Shown: positions 5,986 to 12,096 of the stretch, piece by piece
Layout of the letters: the number at the start of each line of letters is the position of its first letter
Numbering within the stretch: position 1 is the first letter of the stretch
Made by a program: the position numbers and the translations under genes
The notes under the pieces: model-generated
Database searches by the model: none
What the model saw: only the letters and a program-made list of their open reading frames with translations
What the model was told of the DNA's origin: nothing
Assembly: GCA_036510575.1 (NCBI GenBank)
Contig: DATCDR010000110.1
Location: 1-12,096 of the forward strand
Direction of reading: 5' to 3'
Origin: DATCDR01 sp036510575
GTDB lineage: Bacteria > Actinomycetota > Acidimicrobiia > Acidimicrobiales > Bog-793
DNA: 12,096 nucleotides

Positions 5986-7469
5986 CGATGAACGATGCCA
6001 CGATCGGCGTGGAGGTGGAGCAATTCGCGATCGAGGTCGCTCGGGCGCTTGTCCCCGGGCGTCGCCTCGCCGGCCTGTTCGCGGTGCCCGCGGTCCGCGA
6101 ACTTCATCTGATAGCGGTCGTCGCCGAGGAGGGTCGACTCATTGCGGTCACGACGGCGCTTCCCGAGGGCACGATGTCGTATCCGTCGGTGACTGTGCTC
6201 GTGCCTGGTGCGGACTGGTACGAGCGCGAGATCCACGACCTCTTCGGGATTGAAGCGATCGGGCATCCCGACCTCGACCCGTTGGTCCTTCCGCTGCCCG
6301 CTGGATCGAACCGGCCACGACCAGGATCGGGCGATGAGATCGCGCGACTTACGCCGAGCAGTGAGCCGCTGCCAGCGCTTGTGAGTGGCGAAGGCATGTT
6401 CACGATCCCCTACGGCCCCGTGCGCTCGGGCGTCTTTGAGGCGATCGAGTACGTCACCGAGACTCCGGGCGAGGACTTCCCCCGAATCCAGACGCGCCCG
6501 CACTACAAGCACCGCGGGGTTGAGATCGGTTTCGTCGGGCGAAGCCTAGAAGACGGCGTGCTCCTCGCAGAGCGGGTCGAAGGGGTCGCGACGATCGCCC
6601 ACGCGGTCGCGTATTGCGAGGCGATCGAGAAAATCTCCGGTACTGAGCCTCCGGCCGCCGCCGACTACGTCCGGGTGCTCCATGCGGAGCTCGAGCGGAT
6701 CGTCAATCACCTCGACTCGATGATCCGTCACGCGGAAGCGGCCGGACAGTCGGTCGCCTATTCGCGGCTCACGCTCCACAAGGAACGTCTGATGCGACTC
6801 CGGGCGAGGCTTTGTGGTAGCCGCTTCGGTCGCTCGGTCGTCATCCCCGGCGGTGTTAGTGGAGCACCGTTCATCGGACGAGCCGAGATCCTCGCAGCGG
6901 TCGATCGCACAGAGCGCGATCTTCGATCTGACCTGAAGCTGTTGATGGCGACCCCATCGTTCCTCGACCGTTTGCGGGGTACAGGGGTGTTGCCGTTCTC
7001 GATCGTCAGCGCCCGCGGTGCGCTCGGCCCACTCGGTCGAGGCTCGGGCATGGAAGAAGACGTCCGACGATCGCGGCCCTATGGCGGCTACCGGAGCATC
7101 GGCTTTGCGCCAACGAGCCGCGATGACGGTGACGCGTTGGCCCGCCAGCTCGTACGAAACGACGAGACCTGGGAAGCGTTCCACCTCATCCGCCAGGTGC
7201 TTGACGAACTGGGCGACCTCGAAGCGACCGAATGGTCCACTCCGATCGGGCCGGTCAGCGGGGAGGCGTTCGGCTGGGCCGAAGCGCCCCAGGGCGAGGT
7301 GCTTTACCTCGTGCACGTCGAGGACGGAGTACTCGTCCGAGTGAAGCCGCGTTCGGCCTCCTTCCACAACCTGGCGCTTTTCACCGCGGCGTTCCCGAGG
7401 GACATCACTACCGATTTCGCCTTCATCGAGGCGAGCTTCGGAATCTCTGCCGCCGGAGCGGCCGGCTGA
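5982..7469 (+). CDS. Hydrogenase-like large subunit (fused NuoC+NuoD / HycE-HyfG type) lacking all NiFe cysteines
   Basis: The 495-residue protein has a NuoC-like N-terminal domain (about 1-120; WYEREIHDLFGIEAIGHPDLDP at 79-100) fused to a NuoD/large-subunit domain (RPHYKHRGVEIGFVGRSLEDG at 172-192). In HycE/HyfG the NiFe centre is held by RVCGICG-type and C-terminal DPCxxC motifs. Here the first reads ERVEGVATIAH (E200 and A203 replace the two Cys), and the C-terminus reads DFAFIEASFGISAAGAAG (S489 and G492 replace the others). The centre therefore cannot form and the protein cannot be a hydrogenase. The surrounding sequence is otherwise well conserved, so this is not decay; it fits the Ehr group of hydrogenase-related complexes. 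It could alternatively serve as a structural or ligand-binding subunit like NuoD. Start ATG has GGAGG seven bases upstream; one-base stop/start overlap with the next gene. Confidence 0.9.
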   Translation: MTMNDATIGVEVEQFAIEVARALVPGRRLAGLFAVPAVRELHLIAVVAEEGRLIAVTTALPEGTMSYPSVTVLVPGADWYEREIHDLFGIEAIGHPDLDPLVLPLPAGSNRPRPGSGDEIARLTPSSEPLPALVSGEGMFTIPYGPVRSGVFEAIEYVTETPGEDFPRIQTRPHYKHRGVEIGFVGRSLEDGVLLAERVEGVATIAHAVAYCEAIEKISGTEPPAAADYVRVLHAELERIVNHLDSMIRHAEAAGQSVAYSRLTLHKERLMRLRARLCGSRFGRSVVIPGGVSGAPFIGRAEILAAVDRTERDLRSDLKLLMATPSFLDRLRGTGVLPFSIVSARGALGPLGRGSGMEEDVRRSRPYGGYRSIGFAPTSRDDGDALARQLVRNDETWEAFHLIRQVLDELGDLEATEWSTPIGPVSGEAFGWAEAPQGEVLYLVHVEDGVLVRVKPRSASFHNLALFTAAFPRDITTDFAFIEASFGISAAGAAG

Positions 7470-8281
7470 TGCCGTGGATCACGCGGGGACTTCGTGAGGG
7501 GATCGTGACGAGCCACTATCCCCACCGGCCAGACGACTACGGACCCACGTTTCGGGCCGCCGTCTCGGTGCGCGACGACGGCGCCGCCGAGCACGACGAG
7601 AGCGGGGCCGCATCGATCATCGGGCTCTGCCCTACCGGCGCCATCCAGGCGGCAAAGGGCCGATTCCTCCTCGATCGCGGCGCTTGCATCACATGTGGGC
7701 GCTGCGTGGATTCGCGACCGGACCTGTTCTCCTTTGATGCCGACGTGGAAGTGGCCGAGTTTCGTCGGGACCTGCTCGTCGTTCCGCGCCATGAGGAGCA
7801 GCCGAACGACCTCGCCTCGCTTCGCGAGGATCTCGCGCGGCGCGTCCGTGCCCTTCGACGTTCGATCCACGTTCGGCACATCGACTGCGGTTCGGATGGA
7901 TCCGAGGAGTGGGAGATCGCGGCCCTCACCAATCCCATCTACGACATGCAGCGACTAGGTATCTACTTCACCGCGAGCCCGCGCCATGCCGACGTCTTAC
8001 TCGTCACCGGCTCGGGAGCGGCCGGAATGCTCGCGCCACTTCGGCGTACCTTCGACGCGATGCCCGCACCGAAGCTCATCGTGGCCGTCGGCAGCGACAC
8101 GGCGAGTGGCGGGCTGCTCGCCGGGAACTATGCGACGCGAGGCGGCATCGCCGACGAGGCCCCCGTCGACGTCTTCGTTCCCGGTTCACCACCGAGTCCC
8201 TTTGCGATCTTGCACGGCATCCTGCTCGCGATCGGGCTATTGCCCGTTCGCGACATCGCCGCCACGCGGAACCCGGCATGA
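7469..8281 (+). CDS. Fused one-cluster ferredoxin + NuoB/HyfI-like small subunit lacking proximal [4Fe-4S] ligands
   Basis: The 270-residue protein joins two parts. Residues about 25-105 are half of a bacterial ferredoxin. LCPTGAI gives Cys54, CITCGRC gives Cys73, Cys76 and Cys79, and these four are exactly the set that binds one [4Fe-4S]; the other cluster is gone (Arg83 at the last Cys position). Residues about 130-260 are NuoB/HycG-like: HIDCGSDGSEEWEI, NPIYDMQRLGIYFTASPRHADVLLVTG, VGSDTASGG and VPGSPPSP. The proximal-cluster ligands of this family are replaced by Asp143, Glu146, Asp210 and Ser240; Cys140 is kept but is not a ligand. The soluble arm thus has one predicted redox centre. The start ATG overlaps the previous TGA; the longer frame upstream is spurious. 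The 3' end overlaps the next start as ATGA. Confidence 0.88.
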   Translation: MPWITRGLREGIVTSHYPHRPDDYGPTFRAAVSVRDDGAAEHDESGAASIIGLCPTGAIQAAKGRFLLDRGACITCGRCVDSRPDLFSFDADVEVAEFRRDLLVVPRHEEQPNDLASLREDLARRVRALRRSIHVRHIDCGSDGSEEWEIAALTNPIYDMQRLGIYFTASPRHADVLLVTGSGAAGMLAPLRRTFDAMPAPKLIVAVGSDTASGGLLAGNYATRGGIADEAPVDVFVPGSPPSPFAILHGILLAIGLLPVRDIAATRNPA

Positions 8282-10302
8282 ACGGCGCGCTCCTTGTCGC
8301 GGCATTCAGCTGCTTTGGCGCAGGCCTGGTCGCGGACGTGGTCCTCGGCACGAAACGACGGGCATTTCGCCCGATCCCCTACGGGCTCGCGTTCGTCGGT
8401 TCGGGGTTGTGCCTCACCGTCGGCACCCACGTGATCGCAGACGGTGCACAGGTCTATTCACTCGGATCGTTGCTCGGGATGGGGACGACGTCGATCCGTA
8501 TTGACAACCTTGCGGGACTTTTCCTCACGTTGTTGTTCGCGATCGGTCTTGCCATCTCGGCCTGTTCGATCACCTGGGTCCGACGAGAAGAGAGCCCCCG
8601 TCGACGTGGGCTCGCCGCCGCCTACTGCACCCTGCTCGCAGCGGTTGCGGCGATCCTTGTCGCCGCGGACGCTTTCTCGTTCCTGTTCGCCTGGGAGATC
8701 TTGACCGTCTCGTTCTACGTGCTCACCGGCGTGAACCGGGCACGTCGGGGCGACGCACACGCCGCGTGGCTCACGCTCGTCACGGGCAAGGTAAGTGGTG
8801 CGTGTCTGTTGTTCGGCTTTCTCCTTCTCGTCGGGAGAAGTGGGAGTTTCCTACTTGCCGCCTGGCACGGCGTAGCTCCGGGCACACTGCACGACGTCGC
8901 CTACGCCTTTATCGTCGTCGGGTTTGCGACCAAGCTCGGCGTTGTCCCACTGCAGGCATGGATGCCAATCGGCTACCCGGCGGCACCCGGGCCGACACGT
9001 GCGGCAATGGCTGGCATCGCGGCCAACGTCGGTGTGTACGGCCTGTGGCGAGTCTTGTCGATTCTCGGCCGCCCGCCGGTCTGGCTCGCGATCGGGGTAC
9101 TGCTGGTCGGTGGCGTGACCGCGTTGCTCGGCATCGCGTTTGCAGGGGTGCAACAGCGACTGTCTCGCGTGATCGCCTATTCGAGTGTCGAGAACGCCGG
9201 CATCATCATCACCGCGTTCGGCATTGCGCTTGCGGGCGCGGTGACGTCTGATCAGACGCTCGAGGCCGCCGGGCTTCTCGCCGCGAGCTTGCACGTCGTC
9301 GCGCACTCGATCGCAAAGTCCGTGCTGTTCTCGGCCTCGGCAAACGTCGAGCAAGCAATCGGGAGTGACGATCTCGAGCGGCTCCGCGGGATCGGGCGAG
9401 CCCTTCCCTTCTCTGGATGGACCTTCGGCGCCGGAGCCTTGACGCTCGCTGGGCTCCCGCCGACGATCGGCTTCGTCTCGGAGTGGTTCGTCCTCGAAGC
9501 CTTGATGCAAGAGTTTCGTCTACCGGGCCTCGCACTTCGCCTGGCCATGGCCGGCGCAGGTGCGCTCATCGCGCTCACCTCCGGCCTTGCGGCGCTCGCT
9601 TTCGTGCGCATCCTCGGCCTCGTCTTCCTCGGAACCCCGACTGCTGGAGCCGACAGCCGTTCCGACGGCGGGTTCCTCGGCCGTGCCGGACTCGTCGTCC
9701 TCGGTGTGAGCTGTTTTGGCCTCGCGGCGATCACCCCGCTCGAGGTCCGCTTCCTCGCGCGCGGGCTCTCACCGATCGTCTCGAAGACGCTCGTCGAACA
9801 CGCACTCAAGTCACCGTGGGTTCTCCAACCGACCTACGCCGGATTCTCGATACTTTCGCCATCGTGGCTCTACGTCGTGATGCTGATTCTCTTCACCTCG
9901 GTGACGCTTTTGGCCATCGCGGCTTCGCGCGGCCGCTACTTCAAGGTCCGGCGGGTGCCTGCCTGGCACTCCGCGACCGCGGGCGTCGCAGGGCCCTCGA
10001 GTTACACCGCATTCGGATTCGCGAACCCGCTCCGGCACGTGCTTGCCAACATCCTCGGCACACGACGCGAGGCGACACTCCTCGAAACCGTTGCGGACAA
10101 CACGCGAGGCCGAGGGCGGATCGAGTACACGACGGTCGTCGTCGAACCCGTAGAGGCCTACCTCTACCGGCCAATCCGGATCGGTGCGCTGACACTCGCG
10201 CGGCTCGCGAAGCGACTCCAATCCGGACGCCTCGAGGCCTACGTTGCCTACATGCTCTTCGCACTGGTCGTGGCGCTCGCGATAACGGCGGGGCTTAGAT
10301 AG
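8278..10302 (+). CDS. HyfB/HycC-like antiporter-type membrane subunit (NuoL family)
   Basis: The 674-residue protein is almost exactly HyfB length (E. coli HyfB is about 672) with some 14-16 membrane segments. It keeps Glu140 in FLFAWEILTVSFYVLTG, Lys171, and Lys219 in VGFATKLGVVPLQAWMP, where Gln226 replaces the usual His of the HxWLP motif. SRVIAYSSVENAGIII and HVVAHSIAKSVLFSAS follow. The C-terminal part (LETVADNTRGRG to the end) carries the soluble loop and final helix typical of HyfB/HycC. The ATG at 8278 overlaps the preceding stop by four bases; a 123-residue upstream extension in the same frame is arginine-rich shadow sequence. A second antiporter-type pump module beside the HyfF-like subunit. 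Confidence 0.93.
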   Translation: MNGALLVAAFSCFGAGLVADVVLGTKRRAFRPIPYGLAFVGSGLCLTVGTHVIADGAQVYSLGSLLGMGTTSIRIDNLAGLFLTLLFAIGLAISACSITWVRREESPRRRGLAAAYCTLLAAVAAILVAADAFSFLFAWEILTVSFYVLTGVNRARRGDAHAAWLTLVTGKVSGACLLFGFLLLVGRSGSFLLAAWHGVAPGTLHDVAYAFIVVGFATKLGVVPLQAWMPIGYPAAPGPTRAAMAGIAANVGVYGLWRVLSILGRPPVWLAIGVLLVGGVTALLGIAFAGVQQRLSRVIAYSSVENAGIIITAFGIALAGAVTSDQTLEAAGLLAASLHVVAHSIAKSVLFSASANVEQAIGSDDLERLRGIGRALPFSGWTFGAGALTLAGLPPTIGFVSEWFVLEALMQEFRLPGLALRLAMAGAGALIALTSGLAALAFVRILGLVFLGTPTAGADSRSDGGFLGRAGLVVLGVSCFGLAAITPLEVRFLARGLSPIVSKTLVEHALKSPWVLQPTYAGFSILSPSWLYVVMLILFTSVTLLAIAASRGRYFKVRRVPAWHSATAGVAGPSSYTAFGFANPLRHVLANILGTRREATLLETVADNTRGRGRIEYTTVVVEPVEAYLYRPIRIGALTLARLAKRLQSGRLEAYVAYMLFALVVALAITAGLR

Positions 10303-10318
10303 TTGGACGGGGTGTGTG

Positions 10319-10789
10319 ATGGCACCAGATCAGGAGCGAACGAGCGGGGGCCGACTACGGCATCTGCTCGTTTGTTTCGACGGGTCACCTGAGTCCGAAG
10401 AGGCGATCGAGCTTGCACTCGACCTCGGCAAGACGCTCAACGCCGAACTCACGATCTTCAGCGTTCTCGTGGACCTCTCGCACCTCGAGACCACCGACGC
10501 CAAAGAGCGAGAAGAGCGCATCGCCCGCGAACTCCTCGACACCCACCTCGAGGGAGTTAAACAACGGGCCGAACGCGGCGGAATGAGGATCTACGAGGCA
10601 AGCATCACTGGAGGCGATCCCGCTGAAGTTATCGCCGGCTATGCAGCCGAACACGGTTTTGACCTTGTGATCATCGGCGCTCATGGACGAGGGCGGCTAA
10701 CCCACGGTGGACTCGGTCACGTACTCGAACGACTACTGCATGAGCCGAAGTGCCCGATCCTGGTCGCTCCAGAGCGACGCAGCGGCTAG
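10319..10789 (+). CDS. Universal stress protein, UspA family
   Basis: A single Usp domain of 156 residues: HLLVCFDGSPESEEAIELAL with the nucleotide-binding Asp, two amphipathic helices rich in Glu/Arg, then DLVIIGAHGRGRLTHGGLGHVLERLL and CPILVAPE. The ATP motif G-x2-G-x9-G is present, but the usual following Ser/Thr is His, so nucleotide binding may be altered. ATG at 10319 is chosen over the adjacent GTG at 10316 because GGACGGGG lies a normal 6 bases from it. It starts 16 bases after the HyfB-like stop and is probably cotranscribed, which makes it part of the riboswitch-led operon. Its partner and stress signal are unknown; genomic position suggests fluoride stress. Confidence 0.93.
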   Translation: MAPDQERTSGGRLRHLLVCFDGSPESEEAIELALDLGKTLNAELTIFSVLVDLSHLETTDAKEREERIARELLDTHLEGVKQRAERGGMRIYEASITGGDPAEVIAGYAAEHGFDLVIIGAHGRGRLTHGGLGHVLERLLHEPKCPILVAPERRSG

Positions 10790-10798
10790 GCGACGACG

Positions 10799-11583
10799 GT
10801 GCTGATCGTCGTAGACGGCGCACGCGATCTCTCACTCACCATCGGTGACCGCGCACGGGTCATCGTGGTTCCTTTCGAAGTCCACCTCGCCGGAAAGCCT
10901 TCGCCGGCGACCCCGGCCAACTCGCCCGACTCCTCCGCACGAATGTCACGCTCACGACTTCGCCACCTGCCGATGAGGCATACGCCGCGGCGTTCGGCGA
11001 TGACCGGGAGATTCTCGTAGTCACTGCGTCGACTTATCTGAGCTCGGCGCGCGAAGCCGCGGCAACCAGCGCGAAGCGGGCGCTTGCCGACGTTCGCATC
11101 GTCGATTCGCGGACCTTTAGCGCAGGATGCGGCCTCGTCGTCGAGGAAGTTCTGGCAGCGGCAGACGAAGGAACCTCCGTCGATGAACTCTCGCACCTTT
11201 GTGAGATGACGTCGAGACAACGCACCTACGCCATCGTGGAACGTCCCGAACTCCTGATCGGGCACGGACTGCTCGGTGCGACCAAACTCAGTCGCGTGTT
11301 TCGGTACCCTGTGCTCGGGGTCCGGGATCGAGCCCGGCTGTTGTCGCAGACCCGGTCTCGCAAGAGCGCAGTGGCTTGGCTCGTCCGGCACTCCCGGGAG
11401 ATCTTCGGAGAGGCACCCGCTGCGTGGGCGCTCGCACACTCGAGTGCTGAAAACGCGGATGACATCGTTGCGGCATTCCGCGAGGCATTCCGGGCCGAGC
11501 CCTCCTTCGTAGCGGCGATGAATCCCACCGCCGCAATCCATCTTGGACCTGGAGCGATCGTTGTCGCGGTTCGCGCCCGTTGA
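10799..11583 (+). pseudogene. DegV-family (FakB-like) protein gene interrupted by a one-base frameshift
   Basis: The gene starts at GTG 10799, nine bases after uspA. The first frame gives LIVVDGARDLSLTIGD and VIVVPFEVHLAGK, the DegV N-terminus. At the AAA run at 10894-10896 the match moves to another frame: AFAGDPGQLARLLR, TTSPPADEAYAAAF, ILVVTASTYLSSAREAA, VRIVDSRTFSAGCGLVVEE, AIVERPELLIGHGLLG, FRYPVLGVRDRARLL and a terminal GPGAIVVAV, all in DegV order. One extra A would give about 262 residues without a stop, near family length. DegV/FakB proteins bind fatty acids in a two-domain cleft. The downstream frame has no plausible start before 11206, so as written only a fragment could be made. 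The flawless remainder suggests recent mutation or a base-call error. Confidence 0.8.
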
Positions 11584-11704
11584 TCGCCACATCGGAGCGA
11601 TTTCGCGACGAAGCGCTAACTCGGCAAGATCTCGCCGCCTGGTTCGTCGTCGAGAGGTCGAAACTCGTGCTCAAGCGTCGCGAAGTAGCGAACCGGCTCC
11701 ACGG

Positions 11705-12001
11705 TCATCGGGCATCGGCGAGGTAGCGCTCGACGATGGGAAGGAAAGCCTCGATGCGCTCATTGCGATCGACGATCTCGATCTTGACCGGAAGATTCAT
11801 CATCACGTCGGCTAGATGTGAATAGCTGACTTCGCCAGACCTTCCGACACCGCGAATCCCTTGGAAAGCGCAGACCCCCGCGAGGCCCTCTTCCCGAGCT
11901 ACTTCGAGGATGCGACTCCATTGGGGCTTCTTCGAGCCGAAGACGTCGAGAACACCAAGGTAAACCCTGAGTCGAGCACCCTCGAATTCGACGTGGCGCA
12001 T
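11705..12001 (-). CDS. DUF190 (PII-like) protein, third copy
   Basis: This 98-residue protein has the DUF190 order: ARLRVYLGVLDVFGSKKPQW, then ILEVAREEGLAGVCAFQGIRGVGRSGEV, LPVKIEIVDRNERIEAFLPIVERY. The ATG at 11999-12001 has AAAGGG nine bases upstream. It converges with the degV gene across 121 bases in which I see no clear terminator. Its leader, 12002-12096, shows no fluoride aptamer motif. It may be a single gene or the end of an operon continuing outside the window. Role unknown; its presence at the far edge of the cluster frames the fluoride-linked region with DUF190 genes. Confidence 0.87.
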   Translation of the reverse strand: MRHVEFEGARLRVYLGVLDVFGSKKPQWSRILEVAREEGLAGVCAFQGIRGVGRSGEVSYSHLADVMMNLPVKIEIVDRNERIEAFLPIVERYLADAR

Positions 12002-12096
12002 CGCGTAGCCCTTTGTCGACGACGAATAATGTTCTCATGGGGTTGCATTGCTGACCATACCGTCACGGAAGGTGCCGCTGAAGTGCGCCTTTCTAG

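Noticed and set aside
5382..6512. Long minus-strand reading frame of 376 codons
   Set aside because: It lies antisense to two well-recognised genes, is Arg/Ser-rich and matches no family I know; it is a GC-rich shadow.
7909..8277. 123-codon N-terminal extension of the HyfB-like frame
   Set aside because: Arg/His-rich out-of-frame translation of the preceding gene; the ATG at 8278 begins the membrane protein at the expected length.
2875..10302. A functional hydrogenase-4 or formate hydrogenlyase operon
   Set aside because: All four NiFe cysteines and all four proximal-cluster cysteines are missing, there is no formate dehydrogenase, no multi-cluster electron-transfer chain and no hyp maturation gene in the window.
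11584..11704. Bidirectional terminator between degV and the last DUF190 gene
   Set aside because: Only an imperfect cgacgaa/ttcgtcg pairing with a loop of about 30 bases is visible, without a T tract on either side.
12002..12096. A fluoride riboswitch upstream of the third DUF190 gene
   Set aside because: No GAUGG-type loop or conserved UAC-ending 3' strand is found on the minus strand here.

Overview
This GC-rich 12 kb window looks like a chromosomal segment from an actinobacterium, possibly an acidophilic one. The taxonomy is inferred from high GC, use of GTG/TTG starts, an actinobacterial-type N-terminal extension on one CrcB, and an IS1380-family element; it is not proven. The gene content points to fluoride defence combined with an unusual energy-converting membrane complex.

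Layout. (1) Bases 1-941 are the 3' part of an IS1380-family insertion sequence with its transposase C-terminal region. (2) Bases 938-2179, minus strand, form a compact operon crcB - DUF190 - crcB. It encodes two FluC/CrcB fluoride-channel subunits and a small PII-like DUF190 protein. The first crcB has a one-base frameshift near its 3' end. Its leader (about 2228-2267, minus) carries a fluoride-riboswitch-like sequence whose P3 stem appears deleted. (3) A second DUF190 gene (2379-2717, plus) diverges from this operon. (4) At 2779-2844 (plus) there is a well-formed fluoride (crcB-motif) riboswitch. It overlaps a 10-bp hairpin (2838-2867) that would sequester the Shine-Dalgarno of the next gene, so it looks like a translational ON switch. 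(5) Bases 2875-10302 are six tightly overlapping genes of a complex I / group-4 hydrogenase-like complex: HyfC-like, HyfE-like, HyfF-like, fused NuoC/NuoD (HycE/HyfG)-like large subunit, a fused ferredoxin-NuoB (HyfI)-like small subunit, and HyfB-like. (6) The same direction continues with a UspA protein and a DegV-family gene broken by a one-base frameshift. (7) A third DUF190 gene closes the window on the minus strand.

The central observation is that the 'hydrogenase' cannot be a normal hydrogenase. The large subunit has lost all four Cys ligands of the NiFe centre (E200, A203, S489 and G492 stand there). The small subunit has lost all four ligands of the proximal [4Fe-4S] cluster (D143, E146, D210, S240). 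Only one predicted Fe-S cluster remains in the whole set, in the ferredoxin domain. The membrane subunits retain the buried Glu/Lys residues of proton-pumping antiporter-like subunits. No hydrogenase maturation genes are present here. The family relationship is to the Ehr ('energy-converting hydrogenase related') complexes.

Together, a fluoride riboswitch, two FluC channel subunits, three DUF190 proteins, UspA and DegV surround a mostly redox-silent ion-translocating complex. The inferred role is a fluoride-induced complex, perhaps handling the proton/ion consequences of HF entry and F- export. The riboswitch and the loss of ligands are read directly from the sequence; the physiological role is a hypothesis. 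Two independent one-base deletions in homopolymer runs (C5 in crcB, A3 in degV) raise the possibility of assembly errors rather than true pseudogenes.
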